From positions 1 to 6,520 of the forward strand of contig CALVVD010000057.1 of NCBI GenBank assembly GCA_944363745.1: a stretch of 6,520 nucleotides of DNA, written 5' to 3'. Under the pieces are notes generated by a model. That model saw only the letters and a program-made list of their open reading frames with translations. It was not told the DNA's origin and did no database searches. This stretch comes from an uncultured Bacilli bacterium (GTDB taxonomy: Bacteria > Bacillota_I > Bacilli_A > RF39 > UBA660). The position numbers were made by a program, and so were the translations under genes. This document shows positions 1 to 4,978 of the stretch, piece after piece (the first letter of the stretch is position 1; every line of letters begins with the position of its first letter).

Positions 1-408
1 ATAAACAAAATTTAATTCTAAAGGTTTTATAACAGTAGGAATATGACCATAACAAGTCTTCCCTTCTAAAGTTCTATCAGATATAGTTAAATTATCATAA
101 TTATCTCTAAAAACTCCACCCATACTAATAGATCCTACTTTTATTTCTTTAATATAATCTTGATAATAAGTAATATTAATCTCACCAAAATTAGATTTAA
201 CATAATTAACTAATTCTTTATATATTGAAGGATTAATATCATCTTTACTTAACCCAGTTATAAAATTAATTAAAAACTCACTTATCTCTTCTTTATCAAC
301 ATCTTTAAAATCTTTCATTCTCCTATTAACAGAACCACAAAAAGAAGAAAGTTTCTTCTTCTTCTCTTCATCTATTAATGGCATATAAGGTAATGTTTGT
401 TTTAACAT
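1..408 (-). CDS. Unrecognised protein, N-terminal 136 residues (3' end cut by window edge)
   Basis: An open frame of 136 codons begins at ATG 408 (MLKQTLPYMPL) and is still open at base 1, so the C-terminus is missing. An AAAAGG SD-like stretch lies about 10 nt upstream of the start. The gene begins 19 nt after the htrA stop on the same strand, so it is probably the third gene of the Abi-htrA operon. The visible part starts with a short segment rich in Lys and Glu (around residues 13-20), has no signal peptide or membrane segment, and becomes mixed alpha/beta-like with SISMGGVFRDNYDN near residues 93-106. I recognise no family or catalytic motif. That it is a gene is well supported by the length of the open frame, the start site and the operon spacing; its function is unknown. 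Confidence 0.8.
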   Translation of the reverse strand, partial: MLKQTLPYMPLIDEEKKKKLSSFCGSVNRRMKDFKDVDKEEISEFLINFITGLSKDDINPSIYKELVNYVKSNFGEINITYYQDYIKEIKVGSISMGGVFRDNYDNLTISDRTLEGKTCYGHIPTVIKPLELNFVY

Positions 409-427
409 AATATCACAGCCTTTTCTA

Positions 428-1546
428 TTATTCACTCTTACTAAGAACTACTTTAGTTGTATGTTCTTTTCCATCTCTTATATAAGTAATCTCTATTGTA
501 TCACCAACTGAGTATTTATACAACTCATATCTTAAATAAGCAGAATCACTAACAGCAATATCATTTATCTTTGTAATAATATCTCCCTCAGCTAAATCAG
601 AATTATCAGCACCACTACCTTTTTGTATTTCAGCAACTACAACACCTTCATCTATATCATTAGGAATATTAAAATTATATCTATAAGAATTCTTAGCATC
701 ACTAACATTAATCATACTAACACCAAGAAGTGGCCACTCAATCGCTTCTCCTTTTTCTAATGTTTCTATCTTACTATTAATATATTCTATTGGAATAGCA
801 AATCCCATACCCTCTACTTCTGTTTGTACTAATTTCATAGAAATAACTCCAATTACTTCACCATTAGCATTCATTAAAGGGCCACCACTATTTCCTGGAT
901 TAATAGCAGCATCTGTTTGTAATACTTTCATAACCCAATCACTACTACTTGTATTATCAGTACTAACACTAACTAATCTATCTTTACCTGCTAAATGTCC
1001 TGTAGCAACACTTCCTCTATATTCATAACCTAAAGGATTACCTATAGTAAATACTAAATCCCCTAACTTAGAATTTTCACTATTTCCAAGTGTAAGTGCA
1101 ACTAATCCATCCACATTTTTAATTCTAACAATTGCAATATCAACATAAGAGTCTCCCCCTAATACCTCTCCTTCTACTTCTTCATCATTAGAAGTAATTA
1201 AAGTAACTTTATCTGCTCCCTCTACAACATGTTGATTAGTCATAACATAAGCATAACCATTATCTATTTTATAAACAAACCCTGTTCCTGTAGAAGCCAC
1301 TTCATCATTTTGATAATTTCTAATCATCAAAACCCCATCATAAACTTTCTCTACCGCTTCACTAATACCAGACTCATCAACAACAACTTTTGTACAATTA
1401 GCAGCACTACAAGTAGTACCAGTAGATGATGTAGTATTACTACTACCAAAGAAATTATCACCACCAATAACTACAAAAGTTAAAACACCACCTATTAAAA
1501 ATGATACAATTATTAAAATAGCCTCTTTAATTCTTTCTTTCTTCAT
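428..1546 (-). CDS. htrA: HtrA/DegP-type membrane-anchored serine protease with PDZ domain
   Basis: A 372-residue protein starting MKKERIKEA. Residues ~8-29 form one N-terminal membrane anchor, placing the protease outside the cell. A short Ser/Thr-rich linker with two cysteines (C46, C51; possibly a disulfide) follows. The trypsin-like domain shows the full triad: His106 in TNQHVV, Asp136 in VDIAIV and Ser220 in NPGNSGGPL. A single PDZ domain (~273-368) carries the typical segment from GVVVAEIQ through LAEGDIITKIND. Size and order match Firmicutes HtrA proteases, which degrade or refold damaged exported proteins. I chose ATG 1546 over an in-frame TTG at 1564 because the AAAGGAG SD at 1561-1555 sits 8 nt before ATG 1546 and would lie inside the longer frame. 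The start lies inside the end of the upstream Abi_2 gene (20-nt overlap), suggesting translational coupling. Confidence 0.95.
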   Translation of the reverse strand: MKKERIKEAILIIVSFLIGGVLTFVVIGGDNFFGSSNTTSSTGTTCSAANCTKVVVDESGISEAVEKVYDGVLMIRNYQNDEVASTGTGFVYKIDNGYAYVMTNQHVVEGADKVTLITSNDEEVEGEVLGGDSYVDIAIVRIKNVDGLVALTLGNSENSKLGDLVFTIGNPLGYEYRGSVATGHLAGKDRLVSVSTDNTSSSDWVMKVLQTDAAINPGNSGGPLMNANGEVIGVISMKLVQTEVEGMGFAIPIEYINSKIETLEKGEAIEWPLLGVSMINVSDAKNSYRYNFNIPNDIDEGVVVAEIQKGSGADNSDLAEGDIITKINDIAVSDSAYLRYELYKYSVGDTIEITYIRDGKEHTTKVVLSKSE

Positions 1547-2492
1547 CTGTATCGCTCCTTTCAATATTAGATAAATTCATATAATTACTAGGAAATCCCA
1601 TTCTATCAAGTATTTTATCTATTTTAATACTATGTAAATTATACTCAAGATTTTCTTTTTCTTTATCTATCTCTAAACACATATCTTTAAACTCTTCATA
1701 AGAGAGCATTCTCTTCATTATTATAAGTAAAGCAAACAAATCATTAGTACCTTTAACATATTCTCCTTCTTCATTCTTGTCTATATTTAACAACTGATGA
1801 TAAATAGTCCCTTTAATCTTCTTTTGAGTTCTATTTTCATATAATATATCTTCATGAGCACATAAATTACGATAATTAGATAATATTGGTAAATATGTAC
1901 TAAATTCATCTAAAGAAATATTATAAATATCAGAAATCTTAACTTGATCATCATATTTCATAATAGAAAACAATTCTCCAACTATACCAAATGACAGCAC
2001 TTTAACCAAAATCCATAACGGTACATATCCATAATTAGAAAGATAATGGGCTGTCGCTGTATGTTTACTACCATTAACTCTAATTTGCCTTTTCATTTTC
2101 CTAATTAAATCACTTACTTGCTTCTGTTTACTTTTATCATTAGTAAAGTTCTTAGCCTTCAAATAAGTTCTCTCTTTATAACCATATTTCTTAGATAATT
2201 GATATGAAATAATAGATTTTAAGTTATTTTCTATAACTAGCAAGTACTTAAAGAAAACATTTCTAATACCTCTATCAAATAAGAAAAGACTATACATCTC
2301 TTCAAAAGTAACTCCTTCTAAAAAATGCTTATCAGTAGCACTTCTCATAAAAGGATATCTATAACCTGATATAAAGAAATAGTTCTCTCTTAAAAGTATT
2401 TTTTTAGCATAAGCTTCATCATTTATAGTCATACCTTTATATTTAAGTATTTCTATTTGTTCTTCTAAATTTTTAAATTGTTTATCTATCAT
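1527..2492 (-). CDS. Abi_2 family (AbiD/AbiF-type) HEPN protein, putative abortive-infection RNase
   Basis: A 321-residue soluble, helix-rich protein. The N-terminus has the usual Abi_2 opening: a predicted helix with LEEQIEILKYKGM (residues 9-21) and then LLRENYFFISGYRYPF (33-48). A central block YGYVPLWILVKVLSFGIVGE (154-173) matches the family's conserved Pro-Leu-Trp...Ser-Phe-Gly segment. RNLCAH (208-213) is the HEPN Rx4H motif, with Arg208 and His213 as the expected RNase residues, and Arg221 follows in ENR. Abi_2 proteins are HEPN-superfamily proteins linked to phage abortive infection; AbiF-type members have been proposed as toxins controlled by a structured RNA and as relatives of Cas13. 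The start at ATG 2492 has AGGTGG 4 nt upstream. Its stop lies inside htrA, so it heads an operon with a housekeeping protease, which is unusual for a defence gene. Family assignment is strong; activity and target are inferred. Confidence 0.9.
   Translation of the reverse strand: MIDKQFKNLEEQIEILKYKGMTINDEAYAKKILLRENYFFISGYRYPFMRSATDKHFLEGVTFEEMYSLFLFDRGIRNVFFKYLLVIENNLKSIISYQLSKKYGYKERTYLKAKNFTNDKSKQKQVSDLIRKMKRQIRVNGSKHTATAHYLSNYGYVPLWILVKVLSFGIVGELFSIMKYDDQVKISDIYNISLDEFSTYLPILSNYRNLCAHEDILYENRTQKKIKGTIYHQLLNIDKNEEGEYVKGTNDLFALLIIMKRMLSYEEFKDMCLEIDKEKENLEYNLHSIKIDKILDRMGFPSNYMNLSNIERSDTDEERKN
1555..1561 (-). promoter_or_regulatory. Shine-Dalgarno site that fixes the htrA start
   Basis: AAAGGAG, read on the minus strand, lies 8 nt upstream of ATG 1546. 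It is within the gap between the alternative TTG 1564 and the ATG, so it argues against the longer htrA frame. It also lies inside the 3' coding part of the Abi_2 gene, as expected for coupled translation. Confidence 0.85.
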
Positions 2493-2496
2493 ATTC

Positions 2497-2518
2497 CCAC
2501 CTAGAATAGATTATATCA
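2497..2518 (-). promoter_or_regulatory. Promoter (extended -10) and SD of the Abi_2-htrA operon
   Basis: On the minus strand a perfect TATAAT (2515-2510) is preceded by TGA (2518-2516), giving an extended -10 element. No good -35 is present at 17 bp, which is tolerable with an extended -10. Transcription would begin near 2503, leaving a leader of only about 11 nt that contains the AGGTGG SD (2502-2497). Confidence 0.6.
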
Positions 2519-2559
2519 TAAAAATTATGTAAAAAATATGAAATGTTTATGAAAAATTA

Positions 2560-2568
2560 TGTTATACT
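2560..2568 (+). promoter_or_regulatory. Divergent promoter (extended -10) for the PLC-like gene
   Basis: TGTTATACT is an extended -10 (TGn plus TATACT at 2563-2568) with no clear -35. The SD AAAGGA at 2581-2586 lies 10 nt before ATG 2597. Between this promoter and the opposite one, an 11-bp direct repeat AAAAATTATGT occurs at 2520-2530 and 2552-2562 (32-bp period). It could be a binding site or simply AT-rich chance. Confidence 0.5.
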
Positions 2569-2596
2569 TAATTTCAGTAGAAAGGATTGAGAAAAA

Positions 2597-3571
2597 ATGC
2601 CTGCAACTATAACACATGCTTACTTTGCAAATGACTTATATGATGTATTACCAATTGGTCTAAAAAAGTTATTAATGGATGATAAACAAAAGCTAAGAAT
2701 GTTCGCTCAAAGTACAGATCCTTTAATATTTTACAATCTTTTAAAAAGAAAAGATAAAAAAATAAGAGATTTTCAAGGATACTTTCATACTAATAAAACA
2801 GGAGAATTTCTAATAAATTTAATAAATTATATAAAGTATAATAATTATTATAAAAACAGTGAAATAATGGCTTTTCTATATGGTTTTATTTCCCATTATA
2901 TTTTAGATTCTAAACTTCATCCCTTTATAATATATAAAACAGGTATTTTTAAAGAAGATGACCCTAATACTTACAAGTATCGAAATAAACATGAATATAT
3001 GGAAAACTTTTTAGATAATTATATGATAAAACAAAAAGAAGGAATTAATCCTCATAAGTTTAAGTTTTATGATTTTTGGTATAGTAAAGATAATTTTTCT
3101 AAAGAATTAATTGAAGTAATAGATTATGCTTTTAAAGAAACATATGGCATAGAAAACTTTTCTAAATATTACATTAAGTCATTAAATGATATGTATAAAT
3201 CTCTAAAATACTTAAGATATGATAAATATGGTATAAAAATGTTTATATATAAGTCAGTTGATAAATTTACTAATCCTAAAACTTTTAAACTACAAGGAAT
3301 ATCTTATCATACAGATTTAAAAGATAAAAATAATTATTTAAATGCTAATCATACTACATGGATTCATCCTACTACAAAACGCGAAAAGCATAATGAATCT
3401 TTTATAGAATTATATCGTATCGCTTTAGATGAAACCTTAAATATGATTAAAGAAATAAATAAATATTTAAAAGATCAAAAGAAAGTCAATTTAAAAAAAT
3501 TAATAAAAAATAATTCATATCTAACAGGAAAAGATTGTAAGAATAAAAATAATTTAAAATATTTTGAATAA
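2597..3571 (+). CDS. Zinc-dependent phospholipase C family protein (PLC-like, non-secreted form)
   Basis: A 324-residue protein starting MPATITHAYFA. The metal-ligand pattern of the Zn_dep_PLPC family is visible in order: His7 in THAYFA, Asp41 in STDP, His64 in GYFHTN, His100 and Asp104 in SHYILDSKLHP with a further His108, and His132/Glu136 in KHEYME (HxxxE). Classical members such as Bacillus cereus PLC hydrolyse phospholipids after secretion. This one has no signal peptide, since the first metal His is at residue 7, so it is probably cytoplasmic or membrane-peripheral and its substrate is uncertain. The C-terminal third is Lys/Asn/Tyr-rich and has no domain I recognise. The SD AAAGGA is 10 nt upstream. 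The next gene follows after 39 nt on the same strand, a probable operon. Confidence 0.85.
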   Translation: MPATITHAYFANDLYDVLPIGLKKLLMDDKQKLRMFAQSTDPLIFYNLLKRKDKKIRDFQGYFHTNKTGEFLINLINYIKYNNYYKNSEIMAFLYGFISHYILDSKLHPFIIYKTGIFKEDDPNTYKYRNKHEYMENFLDNYMIKQKEGINPHKFKFYDFWYSKDNFSKELIEVIDYAFKETYGIENFSKYYIKSLNDMYKSLKYLRYDKYGIKMFIYKSVDKFTNPKTFKLQGISYHTDLKDKNNYLNANHTTWIHPTTKREKHNESFIELYRIALDETLNMIKEINKYLKDQKKVNLKKLIKNNSYLTGKDCKNKNNLKYFE

Positions 3572-3584
3572 AATTAAACTTAAC

Positions 3585-3609
3585 ATATCACTATATTAAT
3601 AGGTGATAT
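3585..3609 (+). repeat. Inverted repeat around the SD of the SpoIID-like gene
   Basis: ATATCAC (3585-3591) and GTGATAT (3603-3609) form a perfect 7-bp stem with an 11-nt loop. The SD AGGTGA (3601-3606) spans the loop/stem border, so folding would partly hide it. There is no U-tract, so this is not a normal terminator. It may modulate translation or be a protein site; the stem is mostly AT, so chance is possible. Confidence 0.35.
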
Positions 3610-3610
3610 T

Positions 3611-4606
3611 ATGTTAGAAAAGTATAAGATTGTTAAAAATAATAATGAAGAAATATTATATTTATTTTTAAATGTTAATTATGAATTTGCAAATGAATTT
3701 ACTGATAATAATTTAAAAAAGAAAGCAAATAATTATTTAAAAAGTTATAATATAGATTTTAAAGGTAATAAAATTGTCTTTGTTCTTAATGGTATTACTA
3801 CAAAAGCGATTGATTTAAATAATTATGAATTTTTTAGTAATGATAGATTAATATCTTTAAATAATAATGATAAACTAACAATGAAAGAATTATTATTATC
3901 TTTATTATTTGCAAATATTTCTATAACTTTAAGAAAAGAAACATTAAAATCTATATGTGTTTTATATCGAGGAGAAATTATTAGAAATTTACTTGATAAT
4001 AAATTAGAATTAGATAAGATGTCTTTATCTTATCATAATTATAATTATTTTAAATTAACTTATCCTGAAACATATAAAAGTTATTATACTTTATTTAGTG
4101 ATGTAATAAATGAAACAGAAGGAGAATATCTAATATATGATAATAAACCTATAAAATGTTTTACTCACTTAGTTAGTAATGGTTATACAGAAGAAGATAA
4201 GAATTATCCTTATACAATAAAAAAAGAAAGTTTATGGGATTTAGCATATCCAAATTATTTACAAAGAAAAAGTTATAGTATCGAAGAATTTAAGAAAAGA
4301 TTAAATTTAACTAATGATAATTATCATCTAAAAATAACTAGTCTTACTAATTCTAATAGAATAAAAGAATTAAACTTAGGAGAAAGAAAAATAGATGCTA
4401 GAAGTCTAGCAGTGTATTTAGATTTGCCTTCAACTGATATTACAATAATAATTAAGAAAGATTATTTAACATTTATAACAAGAGGAATAGGTAGTGGCCT
4501 AGGTCTAAGTATTATAGGAGCAGATAACCTTGCCGAATTAGGTTATAACTATAAACAGATATTAAATTATTACTTTAAAGATGTATCATTAATTGTGAAA
4601 AAATAA
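3611..4606 (+). CDS. SpoIID/LytB domain protein, leaderless and lacking catalytic residues
   Basis: A 331-residue protein with the SpoIID fold recognisable along residues ~88-328. The helix-turn block at 94-123 matches the canonical 'YLkGVVAaEMP...EALKAQAvAART' region; INETEGEYLIYDN (166-178) and IKCFTHLVSNGYTE (181-194) match 'T.G.vl.y.g..I.a.FhStSGG.TE'; and residues 291-325 match the C-terminal 'GHGVGMSQyGA..mA..G..Y.eIL.hYY'. SpoIID is a lytic transglycosylase that cleaves peptidoglycan during spore engulfment. Here Asn102 falls where the catalytic Glu is expected and Ser295 replaces the His of GHG, while His186 is kept. There is also no signal peptide or membrane anchor. It is therefore probably not an active wall enzyme; a binding or regulatory role is inference. 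The SD AGGTGA lies 4-5 nt before ATG 3611. Confidence 0.8.
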   Translation: MLEKYKIVKNNNEEILYLFLNVNYEFANEFTDNNLKKKANNYLKSYNIDFKGNKIVFVLNGITTKAIDLNNYEFFSNDRLISLNNNDKLTMKELLLSLLFANISITLRKETLKSICVLYRGEIIRNLLDNKLELDKMSLSYHNYNYFKLTYPETYKSYYTLFSDVINETEGEYLIYDNKPIKCFTHLVSNGYTEEDKNYPYTIKKESLWDLAYPNYLQRKSYSIEEFKKRLNLTNDNYHLKITSLTNSNRIKELNLGERKIDARSLAVYLDLPSTDITIIIKKDYLTFITRGIGSGLGLSIIGADNLAELGYNYKQILNYYFKDVSLIVKK

Positions 4607-4608
4607 AT

Positions 4609-4637
4609 TTGCATAAATGTAATACTTATGATATGAT
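4609..4637 (+). promoter_or_regulatory. Promoter of the convergent small RNA
   Basis: TTGCAT (4609-4614), a 17-bp spacer and TATGAT (4632-4637), with TGA immediately before the -10 (extended -10). The spacing is exact and the -10 matches consensus at 5 of 6 bases. It starts just 2 nt after the SpoIID-like stop, so it serves a separate downstream transcript beginning near 4644. Confidence 0.65.
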
Positions 4638-4668
4638 GTATATGTAAGAAAAATTTTCATACAATATT

Positions 4669-4689
4669 AAAAGGAACACTTAATATTCC
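4669..4689 (-). terminator. Weak intrinsic terminator of the peptide mRNA
   Basis: On the minus strand, GGAATA (4689-4684) pairs with TGTTCC (4678-4673) over a 5-nt loop and is followed by TTTTAATATT. The fifth pair is a G-U on the minus strand but a C-A mismatch on the plus strand, so the fold favours minus transcripts. The stem is only 6 bp, so the call is tentative. It would give a peptide mRNA of about 230 nt. Confidence 0.4.
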
Positions 4690-4727
4690 CATGTTGAGTG
4701 GACCTCCAAATTTTTATATTATGGATT

Positions 4728-4768
4728 AGCCCCTAATTCAACAGTTGTGAGTTAGGTGGCTTTTATTT
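4728..4768 (+). terminator. Strong intrinsic terminator of the small RNA
   Basis: AGCC plus CCTAATTCA (4728-4740) pairs with TGAGTTAGG (4748-4756) and GGCT (4758-4761). This gives 13 bp with one G-U pair, a single bulged T at 4757 and a 7-nt loop, followed by TTTATTT. There is no U-tract on the minus side, so it works mainly on plus-strand transcripts. Part of the 3' arm is reused in the peptide mRNA's proposed 5'-3' pairing. Confidence 0.85.
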
Positions 4769-4847
4769 ATATCACTAAAAATAATAACTTTATAAGTAAA
4801 AGGATAATTATGATTAAAGAGACTATTAAAAAATCTTTTCTATTCAT
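4767..4847 (-). CDS. 26-residue hydrophobic membrane peptide, candidate type I toxin
   Basis: A short frame that begins MNRKDF and continues as one uninterrupted run of Leu, Ile, Val and Phe to the C-terminus, broken only by Ser10 and Lys20: a single membrane span with a positive N-terminus. It has a strong SD (AAAGGAG, 4863-4857) 9 nt before ATG 4847, better than most large genes here. The SD is locked in a perfect hairpin, and a plausible promoter lies 57 nt upstream. A convergent small RNA overlaps its 3' untranslated region. In size and composition it resembles type I toxins such as the Ibs peptides, but it lacks clear identity with Ibs, Fst, TxpA/BsrG or PepA1 as I remember them. T-rich DNA can yield hydrophobic frames by chance; the SD, hairpin and complementarity argue against that. 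The alternative is a regulatory membrane peptide. Confidence 0.6.
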   Translation of the reverse strand: MNRKDFLIVSLIIIILLLIKLLFLVI

Positions 4848-4854
4848 AATATCA

Positions 4855-4872
4855 ATCTCCTTTCTAGGAGAT
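4855..4872 (-). promoter_or_regulatory. SD-sequestering hairpin in the peptide mRNA leader
   Basis: On the minus strand, ATCTCCT (4872-4866), the loop AGAA and AGGAGAT (4861-4855) form a perfect 7-bp stem-loop that contains the SD core GGAG of the 26-residue peptide. Such occlusion keeps translation low until the leader refolds, and is common in type I toxin mRNAs. It abuts the leader segment (4884-4873) that can pair with the 3' untranslated region. Confidence 0.7.
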
Positions 4873-4903
4873 AACCACCCAACTATTAAATGTTCCTACA
4901 TAT

Positions 4904-4932
4904 AGAGTATCATATTAATTTCTATATATCAA
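4904..4932 (-). promoter_or_regulatory. Probable promoter of the hydrophobic-peptide gene
   Basis: On the minus strand TTGATA (4932-4927, 5 of 6 to consensus) and, after 17 bp, TACTCT (4909-4904, poor) preceded by TGA, an extended -10. The predicted start near 4897 coincides with the first base of the leader repeat, giving a leader of about 50 nt. Other promoters in the window give leaders of about 11 nt. Confidence 0.45.
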
Positions 4933-4953
4933 GAAAAAAATGTAATAAATTAG

Positions 4954-4976
4954 TTACGAATTTTCGTAATCTTTTT
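4954..4976. terminator. Hairpin terminator, best on the plus strand, downstream of the DUF3006 gene
   Basis: TTACGA (4954-4959) and TCGTAA (4964-4969) form a 6-bp stem with a 4-nt loop. On the plus strand it is followed by TCTTTTTATTT, a good U-tract. On the minus strand it lies 9 nt after the DUF3006 stop and is followed by a less regular T-rich stretch. It probably separates the MBL-DUF3006 operon from the peptide locus and may act in both directions. Confidence 0.6.
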
Positions 4977-4978
4977 AT

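Larger units (their letters stand above)
4644..4768 (+). ncRNA. Putative small RNA, candidate type I antitoxin (about 120 nt)
   Basis: It is bounded by an extended -10 promoter upstream and a strong intrinsic terminator at the 3' end, and contains no convincing reading frame. It runs antisense to the 3' untranslated region of the small hydrophobic peptide mRNA encoded on the minus strand, overlapping it by roughly 100 nt. It fully covers the two mRNA segments (4672-4685 and 4750-4761) that can otherwise pair with the mRNA's own 5' end. The geometry, an RNA complementary to the 3' end of a toxin mRNA, is that of known pairs such as TxpA/RatA and BsrG/SR4. I do not recognise it as 6S, SRP, T-box or another named RNA. 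That it is an RNA gene is moderately supported; its role as antitoxin is inference from the layout. Confidence 0.55.
4672..4897. repeat. Imperfect inverted repeats linking the mRNA leader to its 3' untranslated region
   Basis: AGGAACACTTAATA (plus, 4672-4685) recurs inverted as AGGAACATTTAATA (minus, 4897-4884), 13 of 14 bases identical. AGTTAGGTGGCT (plus, 4750-4761) recurs inverted as AGTTGGGTGGTT (minus, 4884-4873), 10 of 12 identical, and a related GTTGAGTGG occurs at plus 4693-4701. The differing bases become G-U pairs in the peptide mRNA, so its first 25 nt can form 14 bp plus 12 bp with its own 3' part, as two nested helices enclosing the reading frame and the SD hairpin. No target-site duplication flanks the repeats, so a MITE-like element is less likely. 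Confidence 0.6.

Noticed and set aside
1229..1429. 66-codon plus-strand frame
   Set aside because: It lies wholly inside htrA on the opposite strand, has no SD, and encodes a low-complexity Ser/Thr/Ile/Asn string. It is a shadow frame.
1547..1564. Longer htrA start at TTG 1564
   Set aside because: The only good SD (1561-1555) lies inside this extension and is correctly spaced for ATG 1546.
4691..4729. 12-codon frame inside the small RNA (ATG 4691)
   Set aside because: The nearest SD-like AAGGA is about 15 nt upstream, too far, and the start of the terminator stem overlaps the stop. It is probably not translated.
4672..4897. MITE or small insertion element defined by the inverted repeats
   Set aside because: The repeats are 13 of 14 identical, but the flanking bases show no target-site duplication, and the repeats align with a predicted transcript start and a terminator, so an RNA-folding explanation fits better.
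4609..4932. Fst/par-type (pAD1-like) toxin-antitoxin locus
   Set aside because: In par, direct repeats make the two RNA 5' regions complementary and a bidirectional terminator is shared. Here the repeats are inverted, the main terminator works only on the plus strand, and the peptide lacks the Fst sequence and charged tail.
4607..4978. T-box, 6S, SRP or tRNA gene
   Set aside because: I see no T-box sequence, no SRP or 6S signature and no tRNA cloverleaf in this stretch. No rRNA, tRNA or CRISPR array is visible anywhere in the window.
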